Of a DNA stretch of 39,378 nucleotides, positions 1-7,383 are shown piece by piece (position 1 is the stretch's first letter; each line of letters opens with the position of its first letter). Origin of the DNA: Nitrospirota bacterium (GTDB lineage Bacteria > Nitrospirota > Nitrospiria > JACQBZ01); the NCBI GenBank assembly GCA_016201865.1, contig JACQCA010000044.1:1-39378 (forward strand), written 5' to 3'. The position numbers and the translations under genes were made by a program. The notes under the pieces were generated by a model. It saw only the letters and a program-made list of their open reading frames with translations. It did not search any database and was not told the DNA's origin.

Positions 1-480
1 CCGGAGGTGGGACAAGATATCCAAACCGAGGTCGGCCTGATCACCCTCCGCGGCCGGACGACGGATACCAAAGACAGTCCATTGGCACAGATCATCACCG
101 TGCCGGGCGAGCTCTTTCCCGAAATCGCGCAGGGTGGCTATCTGGAAGACCGCGACGTCTGCTGGACCGTCACAGAGAGAAAAAAGGCCATGGACGGAAT
201 CGGCAAGGAACGGGTCGCGGCCGCCAATCCAGGCACGGCGAGAGAACCGGTTCTTCGGGATTTCTTCAAAGCGCCTTATCTCTTCCTGTTCGGCCTCGCA
301 AACGATGAACTCGGTTACATCGTCCCGGCCAACGATTTTGTTTTTCCGACCTACAATCCGGGACCGATCTTCGGCACGGACCGGTGCGGGAGCAAAGACC
401 ACTACGAAGAGACGCTTTCGGCCAGCTCACGCATGGCCCCGGCGGTCATCCAAGCCTTGACAGGGCTGATCCGGGATTAA
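1..480 (+). CDS. Neutral/alkaline ceramidase-like protein, C-terminal part (5' cut by window)
   Basis: The frame is open from the first base, so the true start lies to the left and this is only the last 159 codons. The tail carries FGLANDELGYIVPANDF, which matches in place the GFANDYIGYVIPGKYY segment of the next gene, so the two look like tandem paralogues. That segment is typical of the neutral/alkaline non-lysosomal ceramidase family (Pfam Ceramidase_alk), amide hydrolases that are usually secreted. The Zn-binding N-terminal part is outside the window, so activity cannot be judged. The next gene begins 20 bases downstream and is probably co-transcribed. Confidence 0.72.
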   Translation, partial: PEVGQDIQTEVGLITLRGRTTDTKDSPLAQIITVPGELFPEIAQGGYLEDRDVCWTVTERKKAMDGIGKERVAAANPGTAREPVLRDFFKAPYLFLFGLANDELGYIVPANDFVFPTYNPGPIFGTDRCGSKDHYEETLSASSRMAPAVIQALTGLIRD

Positions 481-500
481 CCGTAACAGGATGATTCGCA

Positions 501-1904
501 ATGAACCTCCGCAGAACCAAAGAACTCTTTTCTTTTCTGCTCGCCCTTCTCGGTCCGCAACTCATTGAAGGTTGTCTCTCGCTTGATTACACGCCGATGG
601 ATCAACAGCCCTTCTTTCACCGAACCGAGCAAACCCTTAACGCGCTCCGCGTGGAAAGGACGGAGGCGCATCCTCCCGGCCCGCTGCAGGTCGGCGCGGC
701 GAAGATCGAGATCACGCCGCCGATCGGTCTGCCGATGGCCGGCTACGGCGCCCGAACGTCCACCGGCGTTTTGGATCCGATCATGGCCCGCGCGCTCGCG
801 ATCTCCGACGGCCGAGAGACCGTTATTCTTGTGAGTCTCGATCTGTTGGCCGTCACGGATGATCTCTTTCGTTCGATCTTTGAGAAGGTCCATGCCGTCC
901 TTCCGCTTCCGGAAGAAAATTTATTGATCGCGGCCACGCATACCCATTCCGGTCCGGGAAGTCTTGGAAAACGTTTTTGGGAAACCCTCGCGGCCGGACC
1001 TTTTAACGCCGGCGTGTTTGAGCAGACCACGGACCGAGCGGCCCGGGCCGTGATCGAGGCCTATCGCCGACTTCAACCGGCCGTCATGGCATACGGCCGC
1101 GCCGATGCCGGCGACCGGATCCAGAACCGGATGATCCGGGACGGACCCACCGATCCCGATCTGAGTTTTCTCCTGTTCAAGACGCCGGAAGGCCGGCCGC
1201 TCGCCTATCTGGTCAATTTCTCGGCCCATCCGACCTTGCTGCGAAGCACGAACCGGCTGCTCTCAGGCGACTTCCCGGCCGCGGTCAGTCGGACTCTTGA
1301 AAAAGAGGACGGCCGACAGGAAACCGAACAGGCCGGAAGCGCGGAGGCCGTCGCGTTGTACACCTCCGGCGCGGTGGCCGATCAGCGCGCGCGTCCTCCG
1401 GCCGGGAAGGACGTTTACGAACGAACGGCGCGGATGGGACGGGAATTGGCCCAACGGGTCTTGACGGCCGGCGCTCATTTATCGTTTCAGAATCGCGCGA
1501 CGATCTCAAGCCGAAGCCTCTGGATCGAACTCCCGCCGCCCCAAATCAAGGTCAATGAGGCCCGGCGCCTCCCCGGTTGGATCGGACGCGCCTTGTTGGA
1601 CGACAAGACCCGCGTCCAGGTCGTTCAGATCGATCGGACCCTTCTATTGGCCGTTCCCTGCGATCTCGGCTCCGAGATCGGTCTGGTCCTGAAGCGACGG
1701 GCGGCCGCGTCCGGGTTTGAGGCCGTGGTGATCGGTTTCGCCAACGACTACATCGGTTATGTCATCCCCGGAAAATATTATTCTTCGCCGGCTTACGAGG
1801 CCTTCATGTCGTTCAACGGCCCGCACATGGAGGATTACCTGACCGACATCCTGGAGAAAATGATCGAGGGTTTCAATCCGCCTCGGAACGACACCGACAG
1901 ATGA
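501..1904 (+). CDS. Neutral/alkaline ceramidase-like secreted hydrolase
   Basis: 467 residues. The hydrophobic N-terminus (SFLLALLGPQLIEGC) looks like a signal peptide with an imperfect lipobox (Glu at -2). The mature part opens with VGAAKIEITPPIGLPMAGYG, the usual beginning of neutral/alkaline ceramidase N-terminal domains. ATHTHSGPG (about residue 150) is the His-rich metal-binding motif, followed by VNFSAHPTLL, a second candidate metal-ligand region. Family members hydrolyse the amide bond of ceramide-like lipids, but many bacterial relatives have unknown substrates. It is shorter than classical ceramidases (about 650-700 residues) because the C-terminal Ig-like domain is missing. The ATG at 501 follows a weak CAGGA site. 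It sits 20 bases after a paralogue. Confidence 0.8.
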   Translation: MNLRRTKELFSFLLALLGPQLIEGCLSLDYTPMDQQPFFHRTEQTLNALRVERTEAHPPGPLQVGAAKIEITPPIGLPMAGYGARTSTGVLDPIMARALAISDGRETVILVSLDLLAVTDDLFRSIFEKVHAVLPLPEENLLIAATHTHSGPGSLGKRFWETLAAGPFNAGVFEQTTDRAARAVIEAYRRLQPAVMAYGRADAGDRIQNRMIRDGPTDPDLSFLLFKTPEGRPLAYLVNFSAHPTLLRSTNRLLSGDFPAAVSRTLEKEDGRQETEQAGSAEAVALYTSGAVADQRARPPAGKDVYERTARMGRELAQRVLTAGAHLSFQNRATISSRSLWIELPPPQIKVNEARRLPGWIGRALLDDKTRVQVVQIDRTLLLAVPCDLGSEIGLVLKRRAAASGFEAVVIGFANDYIGYVIPGKYYSSPAYEAFMSFNGPHMEDYLTDILEKMIEGFNPPRNDTDR

Positions 1905-1929
1905 CAGGATCTATAAAACGAGGTATACT
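1901..1929 (+). promoter_or_regulatory. Sigma70-type promoter for the lipoprotein gene at 1971
   Basis: ATGACA (1901-1906), 17-base spacer, TATACT (1924-1929). It overlaps the stop codon of the preceding gene, so the lipoprotein and hydrolase genes can be transcribed independently of the ceramidase-like pair. Predicted start near 1936. Confidence 0.55.
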
Positions 1930-1970
1930 CATTCATGACTTTTGTTTCCATCGCCGCTTTGAGAGGCCGC

Positions 1971-2606
1971 ATGAAAAGGATTCTCACAGGGATCGTCCTT
2001 TGCATCGGGCTCGCGGCCTGCGCCGGACCGCTGTCCCAGTTCCACTTCAATGCGTTCGAATTAGGGCGGACGCCCGGCTTCACGCACCAGAATCTTGAGG
2101 ATCTGAAGATTGGCATCCTTTCGGCCACCGGCGGCAACGCCTATCGGAGGGTCCTGAGCGACTCCTTTTCCAAAGCCCTGCTCCAGATCCATCCGGAGAT
2201 CCCGCAAGTTCCGCCGCAGGAGGCCTTGAGCCTTTTAAACCGCGCCGACCTCGCCGACGAGTATACGAATATGCTCCGGGACTACGAGACCTCCGGCATT
2301 CTCCGAAAAGAGAGTCTCAATCGAATTGGAGAAACGCTGGGCGTGCGTTATCTAATCCAGCTCAGCCTGCTTCAATATACCCAGGACACCTCGACCCGAG
2401 TCTCGGTTTTTGGGGTTCGGTTTTTGGAAACCCGATCCTCAACGCTACGCGTCTTTGCGCAAATCTGGGATGCGGCATCGGGCGGGATCGTCTGGGAAGG
2501 CTCTTCGTCCGTGACGGTCGCCGGCGAAGACGTCCGCGAAAAACCGATCCCTTTTGAAGAAGTGGCCACCCGGGCCTGGCAAGAACTGATCAAACAATTA
2601 CCCTGA
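1971..2606 (+). CDS. Outer-membrane-type lipoprotein of unknown function
   Basis: 211 residues from the ATG at 1971, preceded by GAGAGG; an in-frame ATG at 1935 would put 12 extra residues before the signal peptide and lies at the predicted transcription start. MKRILTGIVLCIGLAAC is a clear lipoprotein signal with LAAC lipobox. The mature part reads LKIGILSATGG..., contains GETLGVRYLIQLSL and ends with FAQIWDAASGGIVWEGSSS. This arrangement (protein revives an 'identify the system is present, then report its activity' type strand-loop pattern) recalls CsgG/LpoB-like lipoproteins with an alpha/beta fold, but this is only a resemblance and no function is assigned. It lies 5 bases before the hydrolase lipoprotein gene, suggesting a shared transcript and perhaps a shared envelope role. 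Confidence 0.75.
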   Translation: MKRILTGIVLCIGLAACAGPLSQFHFNAFELGRTPGFTHQNLEDLKIGILSATGGNAYRRVLSDSFSKALLQIHPEIPQVPPQEALSLLNRADLADEYTNMLRDYETSGILRKESLNRIGETLGVRYLIQLSLLQYTQDTSTRVSVFGVRFLETRSSTLRVFAQIWDAASGGIVWEGSSSVTVAGEDVREKPIPFEEVATRAWQELIKQLP

Positions 2607-2611
2607 TACCG

Positions 2612-3598
2612 ATGTTGAGTGTCATTTATCCCGCAACCCTGCGTTGGATCGGCCTGATCGGCCTGGCCGTCAATCTGAGCGGCTGTCTTTATTACGGCCA
2701 TTACGCCGCCCGCCTCGAATCGCCCGCCGCAATGTCGATCGATCCGGATTATTTCCATCGGGAAACGCCTCACGCCCCGCCCAAGGTCCTCTACCATCGG
2801 GAACGCGACGGTTATACCATTGAAAAACTCCAGTTCAGGACGCACACCGCTTTTCTTTATCTCCCGGAGGAGGGGATAAATGTGAAATCCGTCCCCCGCC
2901 GGCCGGCCGTCATTATCCTCCCGATCACGCAGGGGGATCACTACACCAAAGAGATGGCCCGCTTCTTAGCCCAGTATGGGATCATCAGCCTCCGATTCCA
3001 AAGCCACGGGCATCTCCTTACGGCCAAGAACAGTGAGGACGCGTTGACCGAGTTCGAGGCGCTGTTGAAGGAGGACGTGATGGATGTGCTGGAGGGAATA
3101 GATTGGCTCGGCGCCCAGCCCTCTGTGGAAAACGAACGAATCGGGATCGTCGGAATCAGCATGGGCGCCGTCATCGGCAGCGTCGTGACCGGGGTGGACT
3201 CAAGAATCCGGGCGGGGGTTTTCATCCTGGGCGGCGGGGACCTCGCCGGCATTCTTTTTTCGTCCAAGGAGCCCAGCATCGTCTCGATTCGGAAACGGAT
3301 CGAAGAGGAAGAGGACCTTACACGGAAGGATCTCTTGGCCGAGACCGCAAGGCGACTGCGAAACGTGGACCCCCTGACTTATGCGGCCCGGTTGGATCCG
3401 GGCCGCATCCTGATGATCAATGCCTATTTCGACCAGGTGATCAAGCGGCGGTACGGCAAGGCGTTATGGGAGGCGGCCGGGGAACCGCCGATGGTGATGC
3501 TCCCGACGGGCCATTACTCCGCTGCGACGTTCTTCGATTACGCCCAACGTCGCATGCTGGCCCATTTTGAAAAAGTCTTCGGGTTGGAGAAGAAATAG
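2612..3598 (+). CDS. Alpha/beta-hydrolase lipoprotein
   Basis: 328 residues. The N-terminus has a hydrophobic stretch ending in the lipobox LSGC (Cys about residue 26). The rest is an alpha/beta-hydrolase: AVIILPITQGDHY in the oxyanion region, the nucleophile elbow GISMG near residue 187, an acidic residue in INAYFDQVI (about 275) and the histidine in PTGHY (about 302). This makes a complete Ser-Asp-His triad, as in dienelactone-hydrolase/acyl-esterase-like enzymes; the substrate is unknown. No obvious ribosome site precedes the ATG, which is 5 bases after the previous stop, so translation is probably coupled. It converges with the lipoprotein gene on the other strand. Confidence 0.8.
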   Translation: MLSVIYPATLRWIGLIGLAVNLSGCLYYGHYAARLESPAAMSIDPDYFHRETPHAPPKVLYHRERDGYTIEKLQFRTHTAFLYLPEEGINVKSVPRRPAVIILPITQGDHYTKEMARFLAQYGIISLRFQSHGHLLTAKNSEDALTEFEALLKEDVMDVLEGIDWLGAQPSVENERIGIVGISMGAVIGSVVTGVDSRIRAGVFILGGGDLAGILFSSKEPSIVSIRKRIEEEEDLTRKDLLAETARRLRNVDPLTYAARLDPGRILMINAYFDQVIKRRYGKALWEAAGEPPMVMLPTGHYSAATFFDYAQRRMLAHFEKVFGLEKK

Positions 3599-3613
3599 GG
3601 GGTCTCACTTGTG

Positions 3614-4171
3614 TTAGTTCGGCGGCGTCAGGAGATAGGCCACGGACCGTTCCAGTTCCTGCTCATCCCAACTGTTCACAATCTCATCCACCATCGTCCC
3701 GCTTAGCGAGACCTCGACCCCATGATTCGATGAGATGGGCTCTTCAGAAACCACATGGCTCATGAGATCGTCGAAGCGGTCCCTCTGCTTCTGTGACAGC
3801 CAGCCGTCTTTTTCAAGCCGTTCTTCCCACCGAACCCGGGCCGGGCTTTTCACGCGATGACGACTCCTCAGGGCCTCGCGAGCATCCCGCCAGAAGAGGT
3901 GATGGCCCTCGCCGATGGTTAGAAACCGGTCCTTAAACCGACCGATCTGTCTTTCGGAGGGCGGACCGTGCTTCTTGAGGATCGACCAGAGCTCCTCATG
4001 CGCCGACACCACGGTATCCTGCGGATCTTCCGTGACGGCGAGAACCAGTTCGGTGATCTTCTGGCGTTCCTCGGGTGTGAGGGATACCGCTTCGTCACCG
4101 TCCGCGGCGCAACCCAAGAACAAAACAAGGCTCAGAAAGGAAAGAACCGTTCCGGCCGCCCGGGGCCGCAT
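3614..4171 (-). CDS. Hypothetical lipoprotein
   Basis: 185 residues. LSLVLFLGC gives a lipoprotein signal peptide with a lipobox. The mature chain is charged and largely helical (LTPEERQKITELVLAVTEDP; several Arg/Glu-rich segments), without a domain I recognise. It starts 2 bases after the stop of the DUF3467 gene, so the two are surely read from the same transcript. The function is unknown. Confidence 0.7.
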   Translation of the reverse strand: MRPRAAGTVLSFLSLVLFLGCAADGDEAVSLTPEERQKITELVLAVTEDPQDTVVSAHEELWSILKKHGPPSERQIGRFKDRFLTIGEGHHLFWRDAREALRSRHRVKSPARVRWEERLEKDGWLSQKQRDRFDDLMSHVVSEEPISSNHGVEVSLSGTMVDEIVNSWDEQELERSVAYLLTPPN

Positions 4172-4173
4172 CG

Positions 4174-4488
4174 TTATTTCGAAAACCCGATTTTTTTCTC
4201 CGGCACGGTAGCGACCTTGATCGGGCCGAAGGCTTTTTCGTACTTTTGAATGTTTTCCTGAAGGGCCAGCAGGAGCTGTTTCGTATGACTGGGGCTGGAG
4301 ATGATTCGGGCGCGCACCCGGGCCTTCGGCTGCTGAGGCTGAAGGTAGATAAAATCGAATGTGAATTCGGTCTCGGTATGGGCCATCATCGCCAGGTTGA
4401 TATAGATCCCCTGCGCGGTCTGCTCATCCATCTCGATCTGGATCTGTACGGGTTGTCCCGCCTGCGGCGGGCGTTCTTGATTCGACAT
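4174..4488 (-). CDS. DUF3467 family protein
   Basis: 104 residues. The pattern IQIEMDEQTAQGIYINLAMM, then ETEFTFDFIYLQP, then KARVRARIISSP and a helical LLALQENIQKYEKAFG tail is the DUF3467 signature as I know it. Members are small cytoplasmic proteins found across many bacteria; no function is established. A TTGAGGAG ribosome site lies upstream of the ATG, behind a very good promoter at 4534-4562. The downstream partner is a lipoprotein gene. Confidence 0.85.
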   Translation of the reverse strand: MSNQERPPQAGQPVQIQIEMDEQTAQGIYINLAMMAHTETEFTFDFIYLQPQQPKARVRARIISSPSHTKQLLLALQENIQKYEKAFGPIKVATVPEKKIGFSK

Positions 4489-4533
4489 AGAATCTCCTCA
4501 ATTTGAAGTGCCGATTCAAACAGAACCTCACCC

Positions 4534-4562
4534 ATTATAGGTAGGGATCGCCTCCGCGTCAA
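4534..4562 (-). promoter_or_regulatory. Sigma70-type promoter for the DUF3467-lipoprotein operon
   Basis: On the minus strand: TTGACG (4562-4557), 17-base spacer, perfect TATAAT (4539-4534). Predicted start near 4527, giving a leader of about 40 bases that contains TTGAGGAG just before the ATG at 4488. Confidence 0.75.
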
Positions 4563-4650
4563 TCGGAAGCCTCGATCTTCCCCGAACGCAAGGGTTGCTC
4601 CACAACCGCTTTATATGATATACGATATCCGTTGCCGGGAGAAATATCGG

Positions 4651-6372
4651 ATGCGCATGAAAGAACAGTCTCGTTTCACGGCCTTTCTGGGTCCCTACGA
4701 GGAACCGGTTCAGGAGGCGTTGCGAACGCTTCATCAGCAGAAGTTTTCTGAACGGCTCTGGGCCAAGGATGCCTCTCTTTGGACGTCCGATCCGGAGGCT
4801 CAGAAGACGATCAAGAACCGCCTGGGCTGGTTGACCGTACCGGAGGCCATGGCCGGCCGGATTCGGGAAATTGCGGCATTCGCTCGGTCGGTCATGGAGA
4901 CCGGTTTTAGTCAGGTCGTGCTCTTGGGGATGGGCGGAAGCAGCCTCGGCCCGGAAGTTCTTCTAAAAACGTCGGGTCTGAAAACCGGCCATCCCGATTT
5001 AGAGATCCTCGACAGCACGGATCCGGCGACGATTCTACGCGTTGAAGAAAGATTGAACCTCAAACGGACCCTTTTTATTCTGGCCAGCAAATCGGGAACG
5101 ACCCTCGAAGTCGAATCGCTCTACCGCTACTTCTCCGAAAAGGTGCGGGCGATGACCGGAAAATCCATCGGCAACCATTTCGCCGCCATTACCGATCCCG
5201 GTACGCTCCTCGAACGTTTGGCCGGAGAGCAGAAATTTTGCAAGCTTTTCCTCAATCCGCCCGATATCGGAGGCCGTTATTCGGCCCTGTCCTACTTTGG
5301 ATTAGTTCCGGCGGCCCTGATCGGGATCGACCTCGATCTCTTCCTGAAACGGGCGGCCGAGATGATCGAGGCCACGGCCCCTTCGATCTTGGAAGAAGAT
5401 AATCCGGCGGTGCATCTCGGCGTCATCTTGGGCGTGCTGGCCCAAAAGGGTCGGGACAAGGTCACGTGGATCTCTTCGCCGCCCATCCAAAGTTTCGGGG
5501 TTTGGGTGGAGCAACTCTTAGCCGAAAGCACGGGAAAGGAAGGAAAGGGGCTGGTGCCGATTGAAGGTGAACGACTCGGAAAAGCGACGACCTACGGCGA
5601 CGACCGTCTATTCATCGATCTGAGTCTGGACCCCTCCCGCAACAGGACATTGGATCAGAAACTAGAAACCATCCGGCGGGCGGGTCACCCCGTGATTCGG
5701 ATCCGCCTTCGCGATCCGTTGGACCTGGCCGGAGAATTTTTTCGTTGGGAAGCGGCCGTGGCCGTCGCGGGGGCCGTCTTAAAGATCAATCCCTTCGACG
5801 AACCGAACGTGACCGAAAGCAAAGAGAACACGCGGAAGGTCTTGGAGGAATTTCAGAAGTCGGGACGGATCGCTTCGCAAACGATGATCCTGGAGGAAGA
5901 CGGAATTCGGCTTTACGGAAATAGAAACGCCGGCCCCCAAAAATCTCTGAAGGAGGCAATCGACGTCTTCCTGAATCAGGTCCGGCCGCATGATTACCTC
6001 GCTTTGACGGCGTATCTGGAGCGATCCCGTTCTCATGAAACCCTTTTGCAGAAACTGAGACATTGGATCCGAGACGGCGCCCGTGTCGCGACCACGCTGG
6101 GATATGGACCGCGATACCTGCACTCCACCGGCCAACTCCATAAAGGCGGCGCCGGGAACGGACTGTTCCTCCAGATCACGGCCGACGATAAACGAGACAT
6201 CCCGATCCCCGGGAAAACATACACATTCGGAATTCTAAAACAGGCCCAGGCCTTTGGGGATTATGAGGCGCTCACCCGGAGGGGATTCCGAGTTCTTCGG
6301 ATCCATCTGGGAAGCCTTGTGGAACAGGATCTGAACAAACTGATTCGTCGGGTGGGGCTCCGTCTCCGGTGA
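4651..6372 (+). CDS. pgi: Glucose-6-phosphate isomerase (tal-pgi-fusion type, stand-alone)
   Basis: 573 residues from the ATG at 4651, which has GGGAGAA seven bases upstream; an in-frame ATG at 4615 lacks such a site. SIS-type sugar-isomerase motifs are in order: VLLGMGGSSLGPEVL, ILASKSGTTLEVESLYRYF and GGRYSALSYFGLVPAAL, then STGKEGKGL with the catalytic-region glutamate and HSTGQLHKGGAGNG near the C-terminus. It interconverts glucose-6-phosphate and fructose-6-phosphate in the cytosol. The C-terminal 180 residues match the form found in bifunctional transaldolase/phosphoglucose isomerase rather than classical PGI. There is no transaldolase domain here, and none is adjacent. The stop overlaps the glucokinase start (GTGA), indicating an operon. 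Confidence 0.9.
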   Translation: MRMKEQSRFTAFLGPYEEPVQEALRTLHQQKFSERLWAKDASLWTSDPEAQKTIKNRLGWLTVPEAMAGRIREIAAFARSVMETGFSQVVLLGMGGSSLGPEVLLKTSGLKTGHPDLEILDSTDPATILRVEERLNLKRTLFILASKSGTTLEVESLYRYFSEKVRAMTGKSIGNHFAAITDPGTLLERLAGEQKFCKLFLNPPDIGGRYSALSYFGLVPAALIGIDLDLFLKRAAEMIEATAPSILEEDNPAVHLGVILGVLAQKGRDKVTWISSPPIQSFGVWVEQLLAESTGKEGKGLVPIEGERLGKATTYGDDRLFIDLSLDPSRNRTLDQKLETIRRAGHPVIRIRLRDPLDLAGEFFRWEAAVAVAGAVLKINPFDEPNVTESKENTRKVLEEFQKSGRIASQTMILEEDGIRLYGNRNAGPQKSLKEAIDVFLNQVRPHDYLALTAYLERSRSHETLLQKLRHWIRDGARVATTLGYGPRYLHSTGQLHKGGAGNGLFLQITADDKRDIPIPGKTYTFGILKQAQAFGDYEALTRRGFRVLRIHLGSLVEQDLNKLIRRVGLRLR

Positions 6373-7373
6373 TCCTGGCGGGCGACATCGGAGGGACGAA
6401 GACCTTGCTGGCGCTTTTCCGAGGTCAAGGGGAAGGTCCGATTTCCGTCCGACGACAGATTTTCCTCAGCCGGACTTATTCCGGCCTGGAAGAGATCCTT
6501 CAGGAATGGCTTCCCGGACAGCCCCCTTCAATTCGCATCGCCTGTTTTGGAGTGGCGGGGCCCGTCATCCAAGGCCGGACCGAAACCACGAATCTTCCCT
6601 GGGTCGTGGATGCCGATCGGATTCGTCAACGGTTCGGCATTCCCTCCGTGGTCTTGCTCAACGACTTAGAGGCGACGGCCTACGGGGTCTTGGGTCTCAG
6701 CGAGAAGGAATTCCGGGTCTTAAATCCGGGACGGCCGGTCTCTCAAGGCAACCGGGCCGTGATCGCGGCCGGAACCGGCCTGGGCGAGGCCGTCCTGTTT
6801 TGGGATGGAGCGGAATACCGGGCCATGGCCTCTGAAGGAGGTCATGCTGATTTCGCCCCCCGAAATCCCATCGAGATCCGGCTCCTTGAATATTTATTGA
6901 AGCCGTTCGGTCGGGTCAGCTATGAACGGGTTCTGTCCGGCCCGGGTCTCTTAAATATTTACCGGTTTTTGAAAGAGACGGGATACGGCAAGGAACCTGA
7001 ACGTCTCGCCGCCCGGTTTGAAAAAGAAGATCCCGGGACCGTGATCACGGAAGAGGCGCTCGCGGAAACCGCGCCGCTTTGCGTCAAGACGCTGGATCTG
7101 TTCATCTCGTTATACGGAGCCGAGGCCGGCAATCTGGCGCTGAAGGTCTTCGCCACCGGCGGGGTATATATCGGCGGAGGAATCGCGCCGAAGATTGTGC
7201 GGAAACTGGTCGAGGGAGCTTTTATGAAAGCCTTTGTGGATAAAGGGCGCTATTCTTCATTGATGGACCGGATCCCGGTCCGGATCATCCTGAACGAAGA
7301 AACCGGTCTGCTGGGCGCCGCCCGCTTCGGACTGCGTCGTTTGACGAGTGCAGGAAAAAAAGAGAGAGACTGA
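6369..7373 (+). CDS. glk: Glucokinase
   Basis: 334 residues, GTG start overlapping the pgi stop by four bases. LAGDIGGTKTLLALF is the phosphate-1 ATP motif of the ROK/glucokinase fold. LLNDLEATAYG supplies the catalytic Asp, AAGTGLGEAV the phosphate-2 motif, SEGGHADFAP the GHxxF-type sugar-contact region, and FATGGVYIGGGIAPK the adenosine loop. This is the bacterial Glk family (ATP + glucose to glucose-6-phosphate). It lacks the Cys-rich Zn site expected in ROK proteins. With pgi it forms the entry of glycolysis or, with the nearby fbp, handles hexose phosphates made by gluconeogenesis or released from storage polymer. Confidence 0.93.
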   Translation: MILAGDIGGTKTLLALFRGQGEGPISVRRQIFLSRTYSGLEEILQEWLPGQPPSIRIACFGVAGPVIQGRTETTNLPWVVDADRIRQRFGIPSVVLLNDLEATAYGVLGLSEKEFRVLNPGRPVSQGNRAVIAAGTGLGEAVLFWDGAEYRAMASEGGHADFAPRNPIEIRLLEYLLKPFGRVSYERVLSGPGLLNIYRFLKETGYGKEPERLAARFEKEDPGTVITEEALAETAPLCVKTLDLFISLYGAEAGNLALKVFATGGVYIGGGIAPKIVRKLVEGAFMKAFVDKGRYSSLMDRIPVRIILNEETGLLGAARFGLRRLTSAGKKERD

Positions 7374-7383
7374 AGTGGGAGTC

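Noticed and set aside
4595-4624. Promoter TTGCTC-N18-TATACG before pgi
   Set aside because: Both hexamers are weak and several equally poor alternatives overlap, so it was not listed as a feature.
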